Assembly (NCBI GenBank): GCA_965198565.1
Contig: OZ240665.1
Span: forward strand, 620,001 to 684,000
Direction: 5' to 3'
Source of the DNA: LMUY01 sp965198565
GTDB lineage: Bacteria > Pseudomonadota > Alphaproteobacteria > Acetobacterales > Acetobacteraceae
Length of the DNA: 64,000 nt
The notes beneath the pieces were generated by a model, which was not told the origin of the DNA, searched no databases, and worked only from the letters and a program-made list of their open reading frames with translations. The position numbers and the translations under genes were made by a program. Positions 24,633-33,800 of this stretch are shown piece by piece (within the stretch, counting starts at the first letter, position 1; the number at the start of each line of letters is the position of its first letter).

Positions 24633-25373
24633 ATGCGTCAACTGATTGCCGGCAACTGGAAGATGAACGGGCTGATCGCGGAGGCCTTGGCGCTGTCGCA
24701 CGCCGTGGCCGGGGCCGCGCCCGAGCTGGCCGGCCAGTGCGACCTGCTGGTTTGCCCCCCGGCCACCGCGCTGACCACGGTGGCGGCGGCGTTGCAGGGC
24801 ACGGCCGTCGCGGTCGGCGGCCAGGACTGCCACGCTGAACCGCATGGCGCGCATACCGGGGACCTGTCTGCCGCGATGCTGCACGACGCCGGGGCGCGCT
24901 GGGTCATTCTCGGCCATTCCGAGCGCCGCACCGACCATGCCGAGACCGACGCCCTGGTGCACGACAAGGTGCTCGCGGCGGTGGCGGCCGGCCTCACCCC
25001 CATCGTCTGCGTCGGCGAGACGGAGGCGCAACGCAGCGCCGGCCAGCAGATGGCGGTGGTGGGCGGCCAATTGGCTGGGAGCTTGCCCGCGGGGTTTGCG
25101 GGCGTGGTGGCGTACGAGCCGCTGTGGGCGATCGGCACCGGCGCGAGCGCCACCGAAGCGGACGTCGAGGCGATGCACGGCTTCATCCGCGCCGAATTGG
25201 CCCGGCGCTTGCCGCAGCTCGGTGCGAGCGTGAGGGTTCTGTATGGTGGTTCGGTGAAGCCCGCCAACGCCGCCGGGTTGCTTGCGCTGCCGGATGTGGG
25301 TGGGGCGCTGATTGGTGGCGCCAGCCTGGTCGCGGCGGAGTTCCTGGCCATCGCCCGGGCCGCGCGCGGGTAA
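24633..25373 (+). CDS. tpiA: triosephosphate isomerase
   Basis: The 246-residue glycolytic enzyme interconverts dihydroxyacetone phosphate and glyceraldehyde 3-phosphate. All landmarks are present: the catalytic Lys in IAGNWKMNG near the start, the catalytic His in VILGHSERR, the catalytic Glu in VVAYEPLWAIGTG with the mobile loop, and the phosphate-binding VLYGGSVKPANA and ALIGGASL at the C-terminus. ATG 24633 gives the canonical MRQLIAGNWK start. The gene is divergent from ppiD. The usual downstream partner secG is not present here; the next gene is convergent. Confidence 0.98.
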   Translation: MRQLIAGNWKMNGLIAEALALSHAVAGAAPELAGQCDLLVCPPATALTTVAAALQGTAVAVGGQDCHAEPHGAHTGDLSAAMLHDAGARWVILGHSERRTDHAETDALVHDKVLAAVAAGLTPIVCVGETEAQRSAGQQMAVVGGQLAGSLPAGFAGVVAYEPLWAIGTGASATEADVEAMHGFIRAELARRLPQLGASVRVLYGGSVKPANAAGLLALPDVGGALIGGASLVAAEFLAIARAARG

Positions 25374-25435
25374 GCTCTGCGATAGATCCGGAGGAAGCCT
25401 TGATCCGGCCATCCACGGCGGGCTTGTCGCCGCGA

Positions 25436-25471
25436 CCCTCACCCCTACCCTCTCCCGCCAGCGGGAGAGGG
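25436..25471. repeat. palindromic repeat (REP-like)
   Basis: CCCTCACCCCTA lead plus CCCTCTCCC/GGGAGAGGG arms with a GCCAGC loop, in the convergent gap between tpiA and the next gene. Confidence 0.85.
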
Positions 25472-25484
25472 AGAAGTAAGTGGG

Positions 25485-26081
25485 TTAGGGGTCGTGCTTG
25501 CCTTGGAGGAAGGGGTTGTCTCGGCCGAGGCGGGTGTTGTTTTCACCCAAAGACTCGGGCGGGGCGGCGGCGAACTCGGCGAGGAGGTCGATCTCGGGGG
25601 GGATGCGGCGCTTGTAGTCGGAGGCGCGCAGGCCGAGGTCGCGGCACAGGTCGAGGACGATGGCGTCGACGGAGCAGGTGGCGAGTTCGACTTCCATGTC
25701 GGGGGCGTCGAGGCGCTCGAGCAGCTCGCGTTCGAGGTTCTCGACGCGCTCGGGGGTGCCGGCGCGCTCGTGGATGACGTCTTCGACGTCGCGGATGATG
25801 CGCTTGCGGGCTGCGGTGCGGGCGGCCGGGTCGAGCTTCTTGGGCTCGGGAATGGGGGCGGCGAGCTTGTCGGATAGCAGGATGCTGTGGCGCATCGAAC
25901 GGGTGAGCTTGTCGTAGATGACGGCGGCTTCGGCGTCGGGGAGGTCGGGGGCGTCGGGCTTGGTGGGGTCGAGGCGTTCTAGGCGGGCGGCGCCGATGTC
26001 CAAGGCGCGGTCGAGCAGGCGGAGCTGGCGGGCGCGTTGGGCGGCGTGGGTGGGCTCGGGGGTGGAGGGCGGCGAGGACAT
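25485..26081 (-). CDS. conserved protein of unknown function, paralogue of the product of 2992-3699
   Basis: A 198-residue soluble, charged, mainly helical protein. It shares with the 2992-3699 product the order TRSMRHSILLSDKLAAP, RTAARKRIIRDVEDVI, an acidic helix, DAIVLDLCRDLGL and a KRRIPPEIDLLAEFA tail. A run of heptad-like leucine and glutamate residues in the middle (RVENLERELLERLDAPD) suggests a coiled coil. No catalytic motif or known domain is seen. The start is ATG 26081. It sits between tpiA and the tandem repeat array, with no operon partner. The two copies lie 22 kb apart in unrelated contexts, so they are dispersed paralogues. Confidence 0.75.
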   Translation of the reverse strand: MSSPPSTPEPTHAAQRARQLRLLDRALDIGAARLERLDPTKPDAPDLPDAEAAVIYDKLTRSMRHSILLSDKLAAPIPEPKKLDPAARTAARKRIIRDVEDVIHERAGTPERVENLERELLERLDAPDMEVELATCSVDAIVLDLCRDLGLRASDYKRRIPPEIDLLAEFAAAPPESLGENNTRLGRDNPFLQGKHDP

Positions 26082-26133
26082 GAACGGATAGGGAACATAT
26101 GCGGCGGGGGAGTTTCAAGGGGTTTGGAGGGTG

Positions 26134-26516
26134 GTGCTAACTGGCTGGCTTGGGCTTTTGGGGCAGCCCACCCTCACCCCGACCCTCTCCCGCCAGCGGG
26201 AGAGGGAGAAGGAAGGGGTGGAGCGGCTGGGGGATCGTGCTAGCTGGGCTGCCTTGGGATTTGGCGGCAGCCACCCTCACCCCGACCGTCTCCCGCCAGC
26301 GGGAGAGGGAGAAGGAAGGGTAGAGCGGCTGGGGGATCGTGCTCACTGGGCTGGCTTGGGGTTTGGCGGCAGCCACCCTCACCCCGACCCTCTCCCGCCA
26401 GCGGGAGAGGGAGAAGGAAGGGGTAGAGCGGCTGGGGGATCGTGCTCACTGGGCTGGCTTGGGCTTTGGCGGCAGCCACCCTCACCCCTCCCTCTCCCAG
26501 AGGGAGAGGGCTTTTT
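26134..26516. repeat. four-unit tandem array of a 103-bp repeat carrying the palindrome
   Basis: Units begin with GTGCTNACTGGGCTGGCTTGG at about 26134, 26237, 26339 and 26442 (periods 103, 102, 103). Each holds GGCGGCAGCCACCCTCACCCC, then the CCCTCTCCC/GGGAGAGGG hairpin, then a GGAAGGGG-TAGAGCGGCTGG spacer. Units are nearly identical; the last is truncated after its hairpin and its 3' edge supplies the TAA stop of the PlsC gene. Confidence 0.92.
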
Positions 26517-27489
26517 AGAAGGTCGGCGTTTGCGGGGGCACGGGGGAGGCGGCCGGGCGGAGGGCGCGGTGCTCGCGGTTCTGGCGCAGCTCGGCGGCGC
26601 CGCCCGCCACGCACTCCCACGTCGCCTGCGACAAAGCCTTGCGGCTGGGGAACTCGCGCGGGTCCAGCGGCGGGTGCAGCAGCACGGTCGCCCGCATGCC
26701 GCGCCAGCGGCCCAGGCGCCAGAAGTGGCTCGCCAGGTCCATGTCGCCATACCAGGCGAATACGGCGCGGGTGCTGCGCCGGGTCGGAAGGCAGGCCAGG
26801 CGGTCATAGGCGACGGACACCGGCTGGATCAGCGGCGGGTCGTCGCCTTCCGCCACGGAGAAGAACGCGGAGCGGAACGGCAGCACGCGGCTGCCGTCCG
26901 AGCTGGTGCCCTCGGGGAACAGCAGCAGGTCGTCGCCGGCCAGCAAGCGGGCGCGCAACTCGTCGCGCTCCCGCCCGGTGGCGCGGCGCTGCCGGGTGAC
27001 GAAGACGGTGCGGCCGAGGCGGGCGATCAGGCTCACGCCGGGCCAGCGCGCGACCTCGTCCTTGGAGACGAAACAGGCCTCCAACTGGCCGCCCAACACG
27101 GTGATGTCGAGCCAGGAGCAGTGGTTGGCCACATACACCACCCGCCGCCCCGGGCCGCCCGCCGGCGGCGCCCCGATGCGCCGCACGTGCAGCCCGACCA
27201 GGCGGGCGAACACGGCCCAGTAAAGCCGGGCGAACCGTACCTTGCCGCGGCCCCGGCGCGTGAGCAGAACGGACTGGATGACAATGCCCGCCACCGTCCA
27301 GCCCAGCGCCAGCACACCCCGGCGCACCGCCCGCAGCCCGTCCAGCAGCCGCCGCCCCGGCGTCACCCGGCCGGTCCACAGACCGTGGCGCGGATCGCTC
27401 CACTCGGCGCCGAACCGTGGCAGGGCGGGGCGGCGCGACGACAGGCTCGGGATCGGGATCGGGCGCAGGGCGGACATCAGGAGCCACAT
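26515..27489 (-). CDS. 1-acyl-sn-glycerol-3-phosphate acyltransferase (PlsC family)
   Basis: A 324-residue membrane-associated acyltransferase that adds the second acyl chain to lysophosphatidate (or a related lyso-lipid). It has an N-terminal hydrophobic helix (LALGWTVAGIVIQSVLL), motif I VANHCSWLDI with the catalytic His and Asp, motif III LLLFPEGTSSDGSRVLPFR, and a PVSVAYDR strand. The C-terminal part contains LHPPLDPREFPSRKALSQ. ATG 27477 (MSALRPIP) is an alternative start. The stop codon is contributed by the edge of the tandem repeat. It is divergent from tamA, fitting an envelope neighbourhood. Confidence 0.88.
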   Translation of the reverse strand: MWLLMSALRPIPIPSLSSRRPALPRFGAEWSDPRHGLWTGRVTPGRRLLDGLRAVRRGVLALGWTVAGIVIQSVLLTRRGRGKVRFARLYWAVFARLVGLHVRRIGAPPAGGPGRRVVYVANHCSWLDITVLGGQLEACFVSKDEVARWPGVSLIARLGRTVFVTRQRRATGRERDELRARLLAGDDLLLFPEGTSSDGSRVLPFRSAFFSVAEGDDPPLIQPVSVAYDRLACLPTRRSTRAVFAWYGDMDLASHFWRLGRWRGMRATVLLHPPLDPREFPSRKALSQATWECVAGGAAELRQNREHRALRPAASPVPPQTPTF

Positions 27490-27600
27490 AGGCGCCTTAA
27501 AGTGGCGTCACAATGACCGCCGCATGACGGTTCCAGGGCGGCTTCTTCTTCACGCGCTCGCGTCTCGTGCTCCCCTGCGTTGCCCTGTATAGCGCGGGCG

Positions 27601-29466
27601 ATGCTGCGCAACCGCCTTTTCCGACGCCTGGCGGTGCTTTCGACCTTGGCGGTGCTCGCGACCTGTGTGGCGTGGCTCGACCCGATCGCCCGCGCGGCGG
27701 ACCCGCAGCCGTACGACGTGAGCATCGCGACCACCGGCGACAAAACCATCGACGGCGCGCTGAAGGACAGTTCCAGCCTCATCGCGCTGCAGAAGAGCGC
27801 GCCGGTCGGGCCGTTCGCACTGGTGACCCGGGCGCAGGACGACGCCGGGCGGCTGGCCACGGCGCTGCACAGCTTCGGCTACTACGACGCGCGCGTGGCG
27901 GTGCGCATCGACGACCACGCGCTCGACGACCCGGGCCTGCCGGACGAGCTGGCCGCCAAGCCGAGCGGCAGCAAGGCCGCGATCGCCATCTCGGTGGAGC
28001 GCGGGCCGCTGTTCCACCTGCGCCATGTCGCCGTCGTGGGGACGGTGACGGCGGCGGAACGGGCCAAGCTCGGCATCGCGCCCGGTGACCCGGCGGTCGC
28101 CAGCCAGGTGCTCGCGGCGCAGAACACCCTGCTGGCGGCCCTGCGCTCGGACGGGCACCCGCTGGCCAAGGTCAGCCCGCCCGACGCGGTGGAGACGCCG
28201 GCGGACCAGGTGATCGACGTCACCTTCCATGCCGATCCCGGGCCGCACGCCGATATCGGCCCGATCACCATCGAGGGGCTCAAGGTCACCAACCCGGGCT
28301 ATGTGCGCAACCGGCTGACGGTCCATAGCGGCGAGCCCTACGACCCGGCGACGATCGACGCCGCGCGGCAGGACCTCGCCAATATCGGCATTTTTTCGTC
28401 GGTGAACGCGGCCATCCCCGACCATCTCGACTCGGAGGGCACGATCCCGCTGACCTACACGGTGGCGGAGCGGCCGCGCCACCAGGTGTCGATCAACCTG
28501 GCCTACTCGACCGACCTGGGGCCGACCGCCGGGACGACGTTCACCTATCGCAACGTGTTCGGCAACGCCGAGACGCTGGTGCTGGGCGCGGCCATCACGC
28601 AGGCGGAGACCAATGCGCTGATCCAGCGGCCGGGCTACAACGTGACCGCCAGCTTCACCCAGCCGGACTGGCACCGGCGCGACCAGACGCTGGTCACCAA
28701 CGCCGGATACGTGGACGAGAACCTGTACGCCTATAGCCGCCGCGCCGTGCTGGCCGGGGTGGCGCTCAGCCGCAAGCTGTCGCCGGATCTGAGCGCCTCG
28801 GTGGGGCTTTCGGCGGTGGAGGAACGGGTGATCCAGGAGGACGTCGGCCGCGACTACACGCTGCTGCAGGTGCCGCTGGGGCTGATCTACGACACGACGG
28901 GGCCGGACGGGCTGTTCAACCCGAGCCACGGCGTCAAGGCCAAGCTGCTGGTGACGCCGACCGAGCCGGTGACGGGCAACAGCTCGTTCTTCACCCTGGT
29001 GCAGCTCAGCGGGTCGACCTACGTCAACCTGTCGGCCGCCGAGGGCCGCAGCGTGATCGCGGTGCGCGGGCTGGTGGGCTCGGCGCTGGGGGCGGCCCGC
29101 TTCGCGATCCCGGCGGACCAGCGCTTCTATGCGGGCGGCAGCGGGACGGTGCGGGGCTATGCGTTCCAGGCGGTGGGGCCGCAATTCGCCGATTACCGGC
29201 CGATCGGCGGCACCTCGGTGACGGCGGGCACGATCGAGTTCCGCCAGCGCTTCGGCCAGAGCTTCGGCGCGGTGGCGTTCATCGACGCTGGCCAGGTGGG
29301 GGAGACGTCGTCGCCGTTCACCGGCACTCTGTTCGAGGGCGTGGGCGCGGGGGCGCGCTACTACACGTCGATCGGGCCGATCCGGTTCGACATCGGCGTG
29401 CCGCTGAAGAAGCGGCGGAAGGACCAGATCGTGCAGGCGTATATCGGGCTGGGGCAGGCGTTTTGA
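27601..29466 (+). CDS. tamA: TamA-type outer-membrane assembly factor (Omp85 family)
   Basis: A 621-residue outer-membrane protein of the BamA/TamA superfamily. It has a signal peptide (LAVLSTLAVLATCVAWL region, cleavage near ARA), POTRA domains from about 40 to 270 (VDVTFHADPGPHADIGPITI region and VRNRLTVHSGEPYDP), and a C-terminal 16-strand beta barrel. The barrel contains the VRGYAFQAVGPQ motif of loop 6 (VRGY, typical of Omp85), and the last strand ends in AYIGLGQAF. It inserts autotransporters and other barrel proteins. The start is ATG 27601. It is followed by a small membrane protein gene and then tamB. Confidence 0.92.
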   Translation: MLRNRLFRRLAVLSTLAVLATCVAWLDPIARAADPQPYDVSIATTGDKTIDGALKDSSSLIALQKSAPVGPFALVTRAQDDAGRLATALHSFGYYDARVAVRIDDHALDDPGLPDELAAKPSGSKAAIAISVERGPLFHLRHVAVVGTVTAAERAKLGIAPGDPAVASQVLAAQNTLLAALRSDGHPLAKVSPPDAVETPADQVIDVTFHADPGPHADIGPITIEGLKVTNPGYVRNRLTVHSGEPYDPATIDAARQDLANIGIFSSVNAAIPDHLDSEGTIPLTYTVAERPRHQVSINLAYSTDLGPTAGTTFTYRNVFGNAETLVLGAAITQAETNALIQRPGYNVTASFTQPDWHRRDQTLVTNAGYVDENLYAYSRRAVLAGVALSRKLSPDLSASVGLSAVEERVIQEDVGRDYTLLQVPLGLIYDTTGPDGLFNPSHGVKAKLLVTPTEPVTGNSSFFTLVQLSGSTYVNLSAAEGRSVIAVRGLVGSALGAARFAIPADQRFYAGGSGTVRGYAFQAVGPQFADYRPIGGTSVTAGTIEFRQRFGQSFGAVAFIDAGQVGETSSPFTGTLFEGVGAGARYYTSIGPIRFDIGVPLKKRRKDQIVQAYIGLGQAF

Positions 29467-29500
29467 TGGCCGTCGAGTCTGGTCGTCAGGGCAAGACGCG

Positions 29501-29764
29501 ATGCGTTCGGAGGTCAGCCCGGCAGGTGAACCGAACGATCCAGACCCGAACCGCCTTGAGATTGAAGAGCGCGCCCTCAAGATCGAGCTGCTAAAAGCTG
29601 AGATCGAGAACAAGGAGGCAGACACCATGCTGAAGACCGAGCAGACCAAGTGGGAGCGCACCAAAGCGATGAGCACCGTGTTCGGCACAGCCGTCGCCGT
29701 TGCGGGGGCTTTGCTGGCTTTGGGCGCATGGTTGGGCGGACATTTGACGGCTGTGACGCACTGA
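29501..29764 (+). CDS. small coiled-coil membrane protein between tamA and tamB
   Basis: An 87-residue protein. Residues 17-52 (RLEIEERALKIELLKAEIEN and onward) form a strongly charged heptad-like helix, and residues 57-80 a single transmembrane helix (FGTAVAVAGALLALGAWLGG). Predicted orientation is an N-terminal cytoplasmic coil with a C-terminal anchor. It lies 34 bp after tamA and 21 bp before tamB on the same strand, so it is probably co-transcribed, although its base composition is visibly less GC-biased than both neighbours. No family is recognised. It could be a late insertion or a genuine accessory factor. Confidence 0.7.
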   Translation: MRSEVSPAGEPNDPDPNRLEIEERALKIELLKAEIENKEADTMLKTEQTKWERTKAMSTVFGTAVAVAGALLALGAWLGGHLTAVTH

Positions 29765-29785
29765 CTCAGGCGCACTCGTAACACC

Positions 29786-32700
29786 ATGAGACTCCTCCGC
29801 CGCATCGCGGTCTGGCTTGTCGGCGTGCTGGTGCTGATCCCGGTGCTGGCGATCGTGGCCGCTCTCGTGCTGCTCAACATCGAGCCCGGCCGCCGCCTGG
29901 TGGAGACCCTGGCGCAGCAGCTCACGGGCGGGCAGGTGGTGCTTGCCGGGCTCGGCGGCCGCTTCCCCGACGCGCTCACCCTGCGCCATGCCGAGGTGCA
30001 CGACGCACAAGGCGCCTGGCTGTATCTCGACAACGTGAGGCTGGATTGGTCGCCGCTCGCGCTGCTGCATGGCGAGGCGCGGGTGGATGTGGTGAGCGCC
30101 GGGTCGATCGACCTGCCGCGGCTGCCGGTCAGCGCGGCGGCCGCCAAGCCGCAGCCGGCCAGCAGCGGCTCGTTCAGCCTGCCGGTGCGGGTGACGCTGG
30201 GGTCGCTGCAGGTGAAGCGCGCGTCCATTGGGGCGGCGGTGGCCGGGGTGGCCGCGGTGCTGTCGCTGGATGGCCGCGGCCGGCTCGCCTCGCTGCAGGA
30301 TGGCAGCGCCGACGTCGTGCTGCGCCGGCTGGACTCGCCGGGCCGCTACGAGGTGCATGGCACGATCGACCCGGCGCACCTCGCCGCGCGGCTCGCCGTG
30401 TCGGAACCGGCGCAGGGCTTGATCGCCCAGGTCGCCAAGCTGCCCGATCTCGGCGCCATCACCGCCGTCGCCAGCGTGGACGGGCCGCGCACGGCGGAGG
30501 CGACCAAGCTGCAGCTCTCCGCCGGGCCGCTGACGGCGTCGGCCAATGGCACGGTCGATCTGCAGGGCCAATCCGCCACGCTGGATGTGGCCGCCAATGC
30601 GCCGGCGATGAGCCCGGCGCCTGGCGTGTCCTGGCAGTCGGTCGCGTTGCAGGCGCATGTGACGGGTCCGTTCACCGCGCCCGACGCCACGGGCACGCTG
30701 CGGCTGGAGGGGCTGGCGGCGGCGGGGGCGGCGGTGGCGAGCCTCTCCGCCGACCTCGCGGGCAACAAGGGCGCGGCGCAGCTCACCGCCACTGCCACGG
30801 GCGTGCGCATTCCCGGCCCCAAGCCGGACCTGCTGGCCGACGCCCCGGTGGTGCTGAAGGCGTCCGCGCGGCTCGACACGCCGGACCGGCCGGTGACGTT
30901 CACGCTGTCGCACCCGCTGCTGCAGGCGAGCGGCCGCGCCACCACGGGGGGGGCCATCGCCGCCACGGTGGAGCTGACCGCGCCCGACCTGCAGCCGCTC
31001 GCCGCCGTGGGCGGGGTGGACCTGCAGGGGCAGAGCCATTTGACGGTGCAGGCCAGCGTCGCCGGGCCGCGCACGGACGTGACGGTGGATGGCACGGTGG
31101 GGCTCACCGGCGGCCAGGCGCCTGCGCCGGCGCTGCTCGGGGATGACGCCAAGGTCGGCGTGACCGCGGCGCTGGACGGCGGGGCGATCACGCTGAGCCG
31201 CGCCGAGATCGACGGGCGCAGCCTCAGCCTCAAGGCCAGCGGGACGGACGCCAACGACACGCTGGATGTCGCCTACAACGTGGCGCTGTCGCGTTTGGCC
31301 GACCTGTCGCCGAGCCTGGACGGCGCCGTCACGCTCGACGGCACGGCCAAGGGCGCCACGACGGACCTGGCGGTTGCGGCCAAGCTCACCGGCCAGGTGG
31401 GCGCCAAGGGGGTGCCGTCCGGGCCGCTCACGGTTTCGCTCGACGCCACCGGGCTGCCGGGCCAGCCGGCTGGGAGCGTGATGGCGGAGGGCGCGCTCGA
31501 GGGTGCCCCGATCGACCTGGCTTTGCACGCCGACCGGGGCGCGGATGGCACGCTGCACGCCACGATCGACCGCGCCGACTGGAAGAGCCTGCACGCGGAG
31601 GGCGCCGCGACCCTGGCGAGCGGCGCCACCTTGCCGAGCGGCCAAGTGGCCCTGCGCCTGACCCGGCTGGACGACCTGCGGCCGTTCGTCGGCCAGGCGC
31701 TCTCGGGCGGGATCACCGCCACGGCGTCGCTCGCGGGGGATGCGGCCAAGCTCGACTTGCAGGCCACGGGCGTGGGCATGGGCGCCAACTCGGTCGGCCG
31801 GGCGGTGCTGGCCGCGCGCGTCAGCAACCCGACCAAGGACCCGGTGGTCGCCGCCACGCTGACCGTCGACGGCATCAAGGCCGGCGCGGTCGGCGGCGCG
31901 GCCAAGCTCAGCGTGGATGGGCCGCAATCGGCGCTCGGCCTGCGGCTGTCCGCGGCGCTCACCAACCTGGCGGGCGCGGACGCCACGGTGGCCAGCGCCG
32001 CCACGGTGGACGTGCCCGGCAAGACCGTTCGCCTGGCGGCGCTGACGGCGGATTGGAAGGGCGAGGCGGTGCGGCTGCTCGCCCCCGCCAAGGTGAGCTT
32101 CGGCGATGGTGTGGCGGTGGACCGGCTGCGCATCGGGCTGCAGCAGGCGGTGCTGGACTTGGCGGGCCGGGTGTCGCCCACGCTGAACCTCACCGCGTCG
32201 CTGCAGGGTGTCACGCCCGACCTGGCCAAGCCGTTCGCCCCCAGCGTGGACGCCACCGGGCAGATCAGCGCCGAGGCCAAGCTGACCGGCACGACGGCCG
32301 CGCCGCAGGGCAGCGTGCGCCTGCTCGCCAGCAACCTGCACCTGCGCAGCGGCCCGGGGCGTGGGCTGCCCCCCGCCAGCATCACCGCGTCGGCCCAGCT
32401 CGCGGGCAAGGCGGCCAACCTGGACGTGCGGCTGGCCGCCGGGTCGGCCAATTTGGCGGTGACCGGGCGTGCCCCGGTGGGCGCGGGGGACCTGGCGCTG
32501 CGGGCCACCGGCGCGTTGGACCTGGCCATGCTCGACCCGATTCTGGCGCCCGAAGGCCGCCGGGTGCTTGGACGATTGGCGATCAACGCTGCCATTGGCG
32601 GCACCACCGCGACGCCACAGGTGAACGGCAGCGTGACCTTGGCGGGCGGCGAGTTGCAGGATTTCGGCCAGGGCGTGCGGGTCAGCGCCATCAACGCCAC

Positions 32701-33787
32701 CATCCAGGCCAGCGGGCAGACCATCCGCATCGCCAGTTTCAGCGGCAAGGCCGGCCCCGGCACGATCAGCGCCAGCGGCACGGTGGGGATCGGCGGCGCC
32801 ATGCCGGTGGACCTGGCGCTGACGATGCGCAAGGCCCGCCCGCTCGCCAGCGACAAGCTGACCGCCACGCTGGACGCCGATTTGGCGGTTCGCGGCACGG
32901 TGGCGGGGGCGCTGGCGGCGTCGGGCAAGATCACCATCGACGACGCCACCATCAACATCCCCGAGCACCTGCCGAGCTCGGTGGCGGTGCTGCCGGTGCG
33001 CATTGCGGGCCAGCCGCCGCCGCCGCCGGCCAAGCCGGGGCCGACCATCGGGCTGGACCTGCAGTTGGACGCGCCGGGCCAGATCTTCGTGCGCGGCCGG
33101 GGGCTGAACGCGGTGATGGGCGGCAGCCTGCACATCACTGGCACCACCACCGCGCCGAAGGTCGCCGGCGCGTTCAGCATGCGCAATGGCACGTTCAGCC
33201 TGGCCGGCACGACGCTGACCTTCAGCCGCGGGACGGTGGGTTTCGCCGGCGCGGGCGTGACCAACGCGATCGACCCGACGTTGGACTTCCAGGCGGATTC
33301 GCCGACCGCGGTGGGAACGGCGTCCTTGATCGTCACCGGTTATGCCAGCGCGCCCAAGATCAGCTTGTCCTCGTCGCCGCCCTTGCCGCAGGACGAGGTG
33401 CTGTCCGAGCTGCTGTTCGGCCGTCCCGCCTCCAGCATCAGCCCGTTCCAATACGCCTCGATCGCGGCGGCGCTGGCGCAGATTTCCGGGGCGACCGGGG
33501 GCGGCGGCAATCCGCTGGACGCGGTTCGCAGTGGATTGGGGCTGGACCGGCTGAGCGTCGGCGGCGCCACCAACGCCAACGGCAGCTCGAACAACAGCTC
33601 CGCCACCATCGAGGCCGGGAAATACGTGGCCAACGGGGTCTATGTCGGCGCCAAGCAAGGCACGTCGGGCTCGCAGACCCAGGCTGTGGTGCAGATCGAC
33701 ATCTACAAGGGGCTGAAGGTGGAGACCGACGTCGGCAGCGGCGCCGGCGGCAACAGCGTCGGGCTGACGTATCAGTTTCAGTACTGA
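29786..33787 (+). CDS. tamB: TamB-type translocation and assembly module / AsmA-like bridge protein
   Basis: A 1333-residue inner-membrane-anchored protein with one N-terminal TM (VWLVGVLVLIPVLAIVAALVLL) and a very long repetitive beta-rich periplasmic region, ending in the TamB (DUF490) domain. The C-terminal landmarks are SSPPLPQDEVLSELLFGRP, ISPFQYASIAAALAQI and GLTYQFQY. TamB spans the periplasm and works with TamA in barrel insertion; AsmA-type relatives also move phospholipids to the outer membrane. It is the last gene of tamA-small ORF-tamB. Its stop is followed by an inverted pair of palindromes. Confidence 0.93.
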   Translation: MRLLRRIAVWLVGVLVLIPVLAIVAALVLLNIEPGRRLVETLAQQLTGGQVVLAGLGGRFPDALTLRHAEVHDAQGAWLYLDNVRLDWSPLALLHGEARVDVVSAGSIDLPRLPVSAAAAKPQPASSGSFSLPVRVTLGSLQVKRASIGAAVAGVAAVLSLDGRGRLASLQDGSADVVLRRLDSPGRYEVHGTIDPAHLAARLAVSEPAQGLIAQVAKLPDLGAITAVASVDGPRTAEATKLQLSAGPLTASANGTVDLQGQSATLDVAANAPAMSPAPGVSWQSVALQAHVTGPFTAPDATGTLRLEGLAAAGAAVASLSADLAGNKGAAQLTATATGVRIPGPKPDLLADAPVVLKASARLDTPDRPVTFTLSHPLLQASGRATTGGAIAATVELTAPDLQPLAAVGGVDLQGQSHLTVQASVAGPRTDVTVDGTVGLTGGQAPAPALLGDDAKVGVTAALDGGAITLSRAEIDGRSLSLKASGTDANDTLDVAYNVALSRLADLSPSLDGAVTLDGTAKGATTDLAVAAKLTGQVGAKGVPSGPLTVSLDATGLPGQPAGSVMAEGALEGAPIDLALHADRGADGTLHATIDRADWKSLHAEGAATLASGATLPSGQVALRLTRLDDLRPFVGQALSGGITATASLAGDAAKLDLQATGVGMGANSVGRAVLAARVSNPTKDPVVAATLTVDGIKAGAVGGAAKLSVDGPQSALGLRLSAALTNLAGADATVASAATVDVPGKTVRLAALTADWKGEAVRLLAPAKVSFGDGVAVDRLRIGLQQAVLDLAGRVSPTLNLTASLQGVTPDLAKPFAPSVDATGQISAEAKLTGTTAAPQGSVRLLASNLHLRSGPGRGLPPASITASAQLAGKAANLDVRLAAGSANLAVTGRAPVGAGDLALRATGALDLAMLDPILAPEGRRVLGRLAINAAIGGTTATPQVNGSVTLAGGELQDFGQGVRVSAINATIQASGQTIRIASFSGKAGPGTISASGTVGIGGAMPVDLALTMRKARPLASDKLTATLDADLAVRGTVAGALAASGKITIDDATINIPEHLPSSVAVLPVRIAGQPPPPPAKPGPTIGLDLQLDAPGQIFVRGRGLNAVMGGSLHITGTTTAPKVAGAFSMRNGTFSLAGTTLTFSRGTVGFAGAGVTNAIDPTLDFQADSPTAVGTASLIVTGYASAPKISLSSSPPLPQDEVLSELLFGRPASSISPFQYASIAAALAQISGATGGGGNPLDAVRSGLGLDRLSVGGATNANGSSNNSSATIEAGKYVANGVYVGAKQGTSGSQTQAVVQIDIYKGLKVETDVGSGAGGNSVGLTYQFQY

Positions 33788-33800
33788 CACGTAGTCTGCT

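Noticed and set aside
26134..26516. Possible CRISPR array (regular repeats with spacers)
   Set aside because: Both the palindrome and the 65-bp interval are conserved between units, so there are no variable spacers; no cas genes are nearby.
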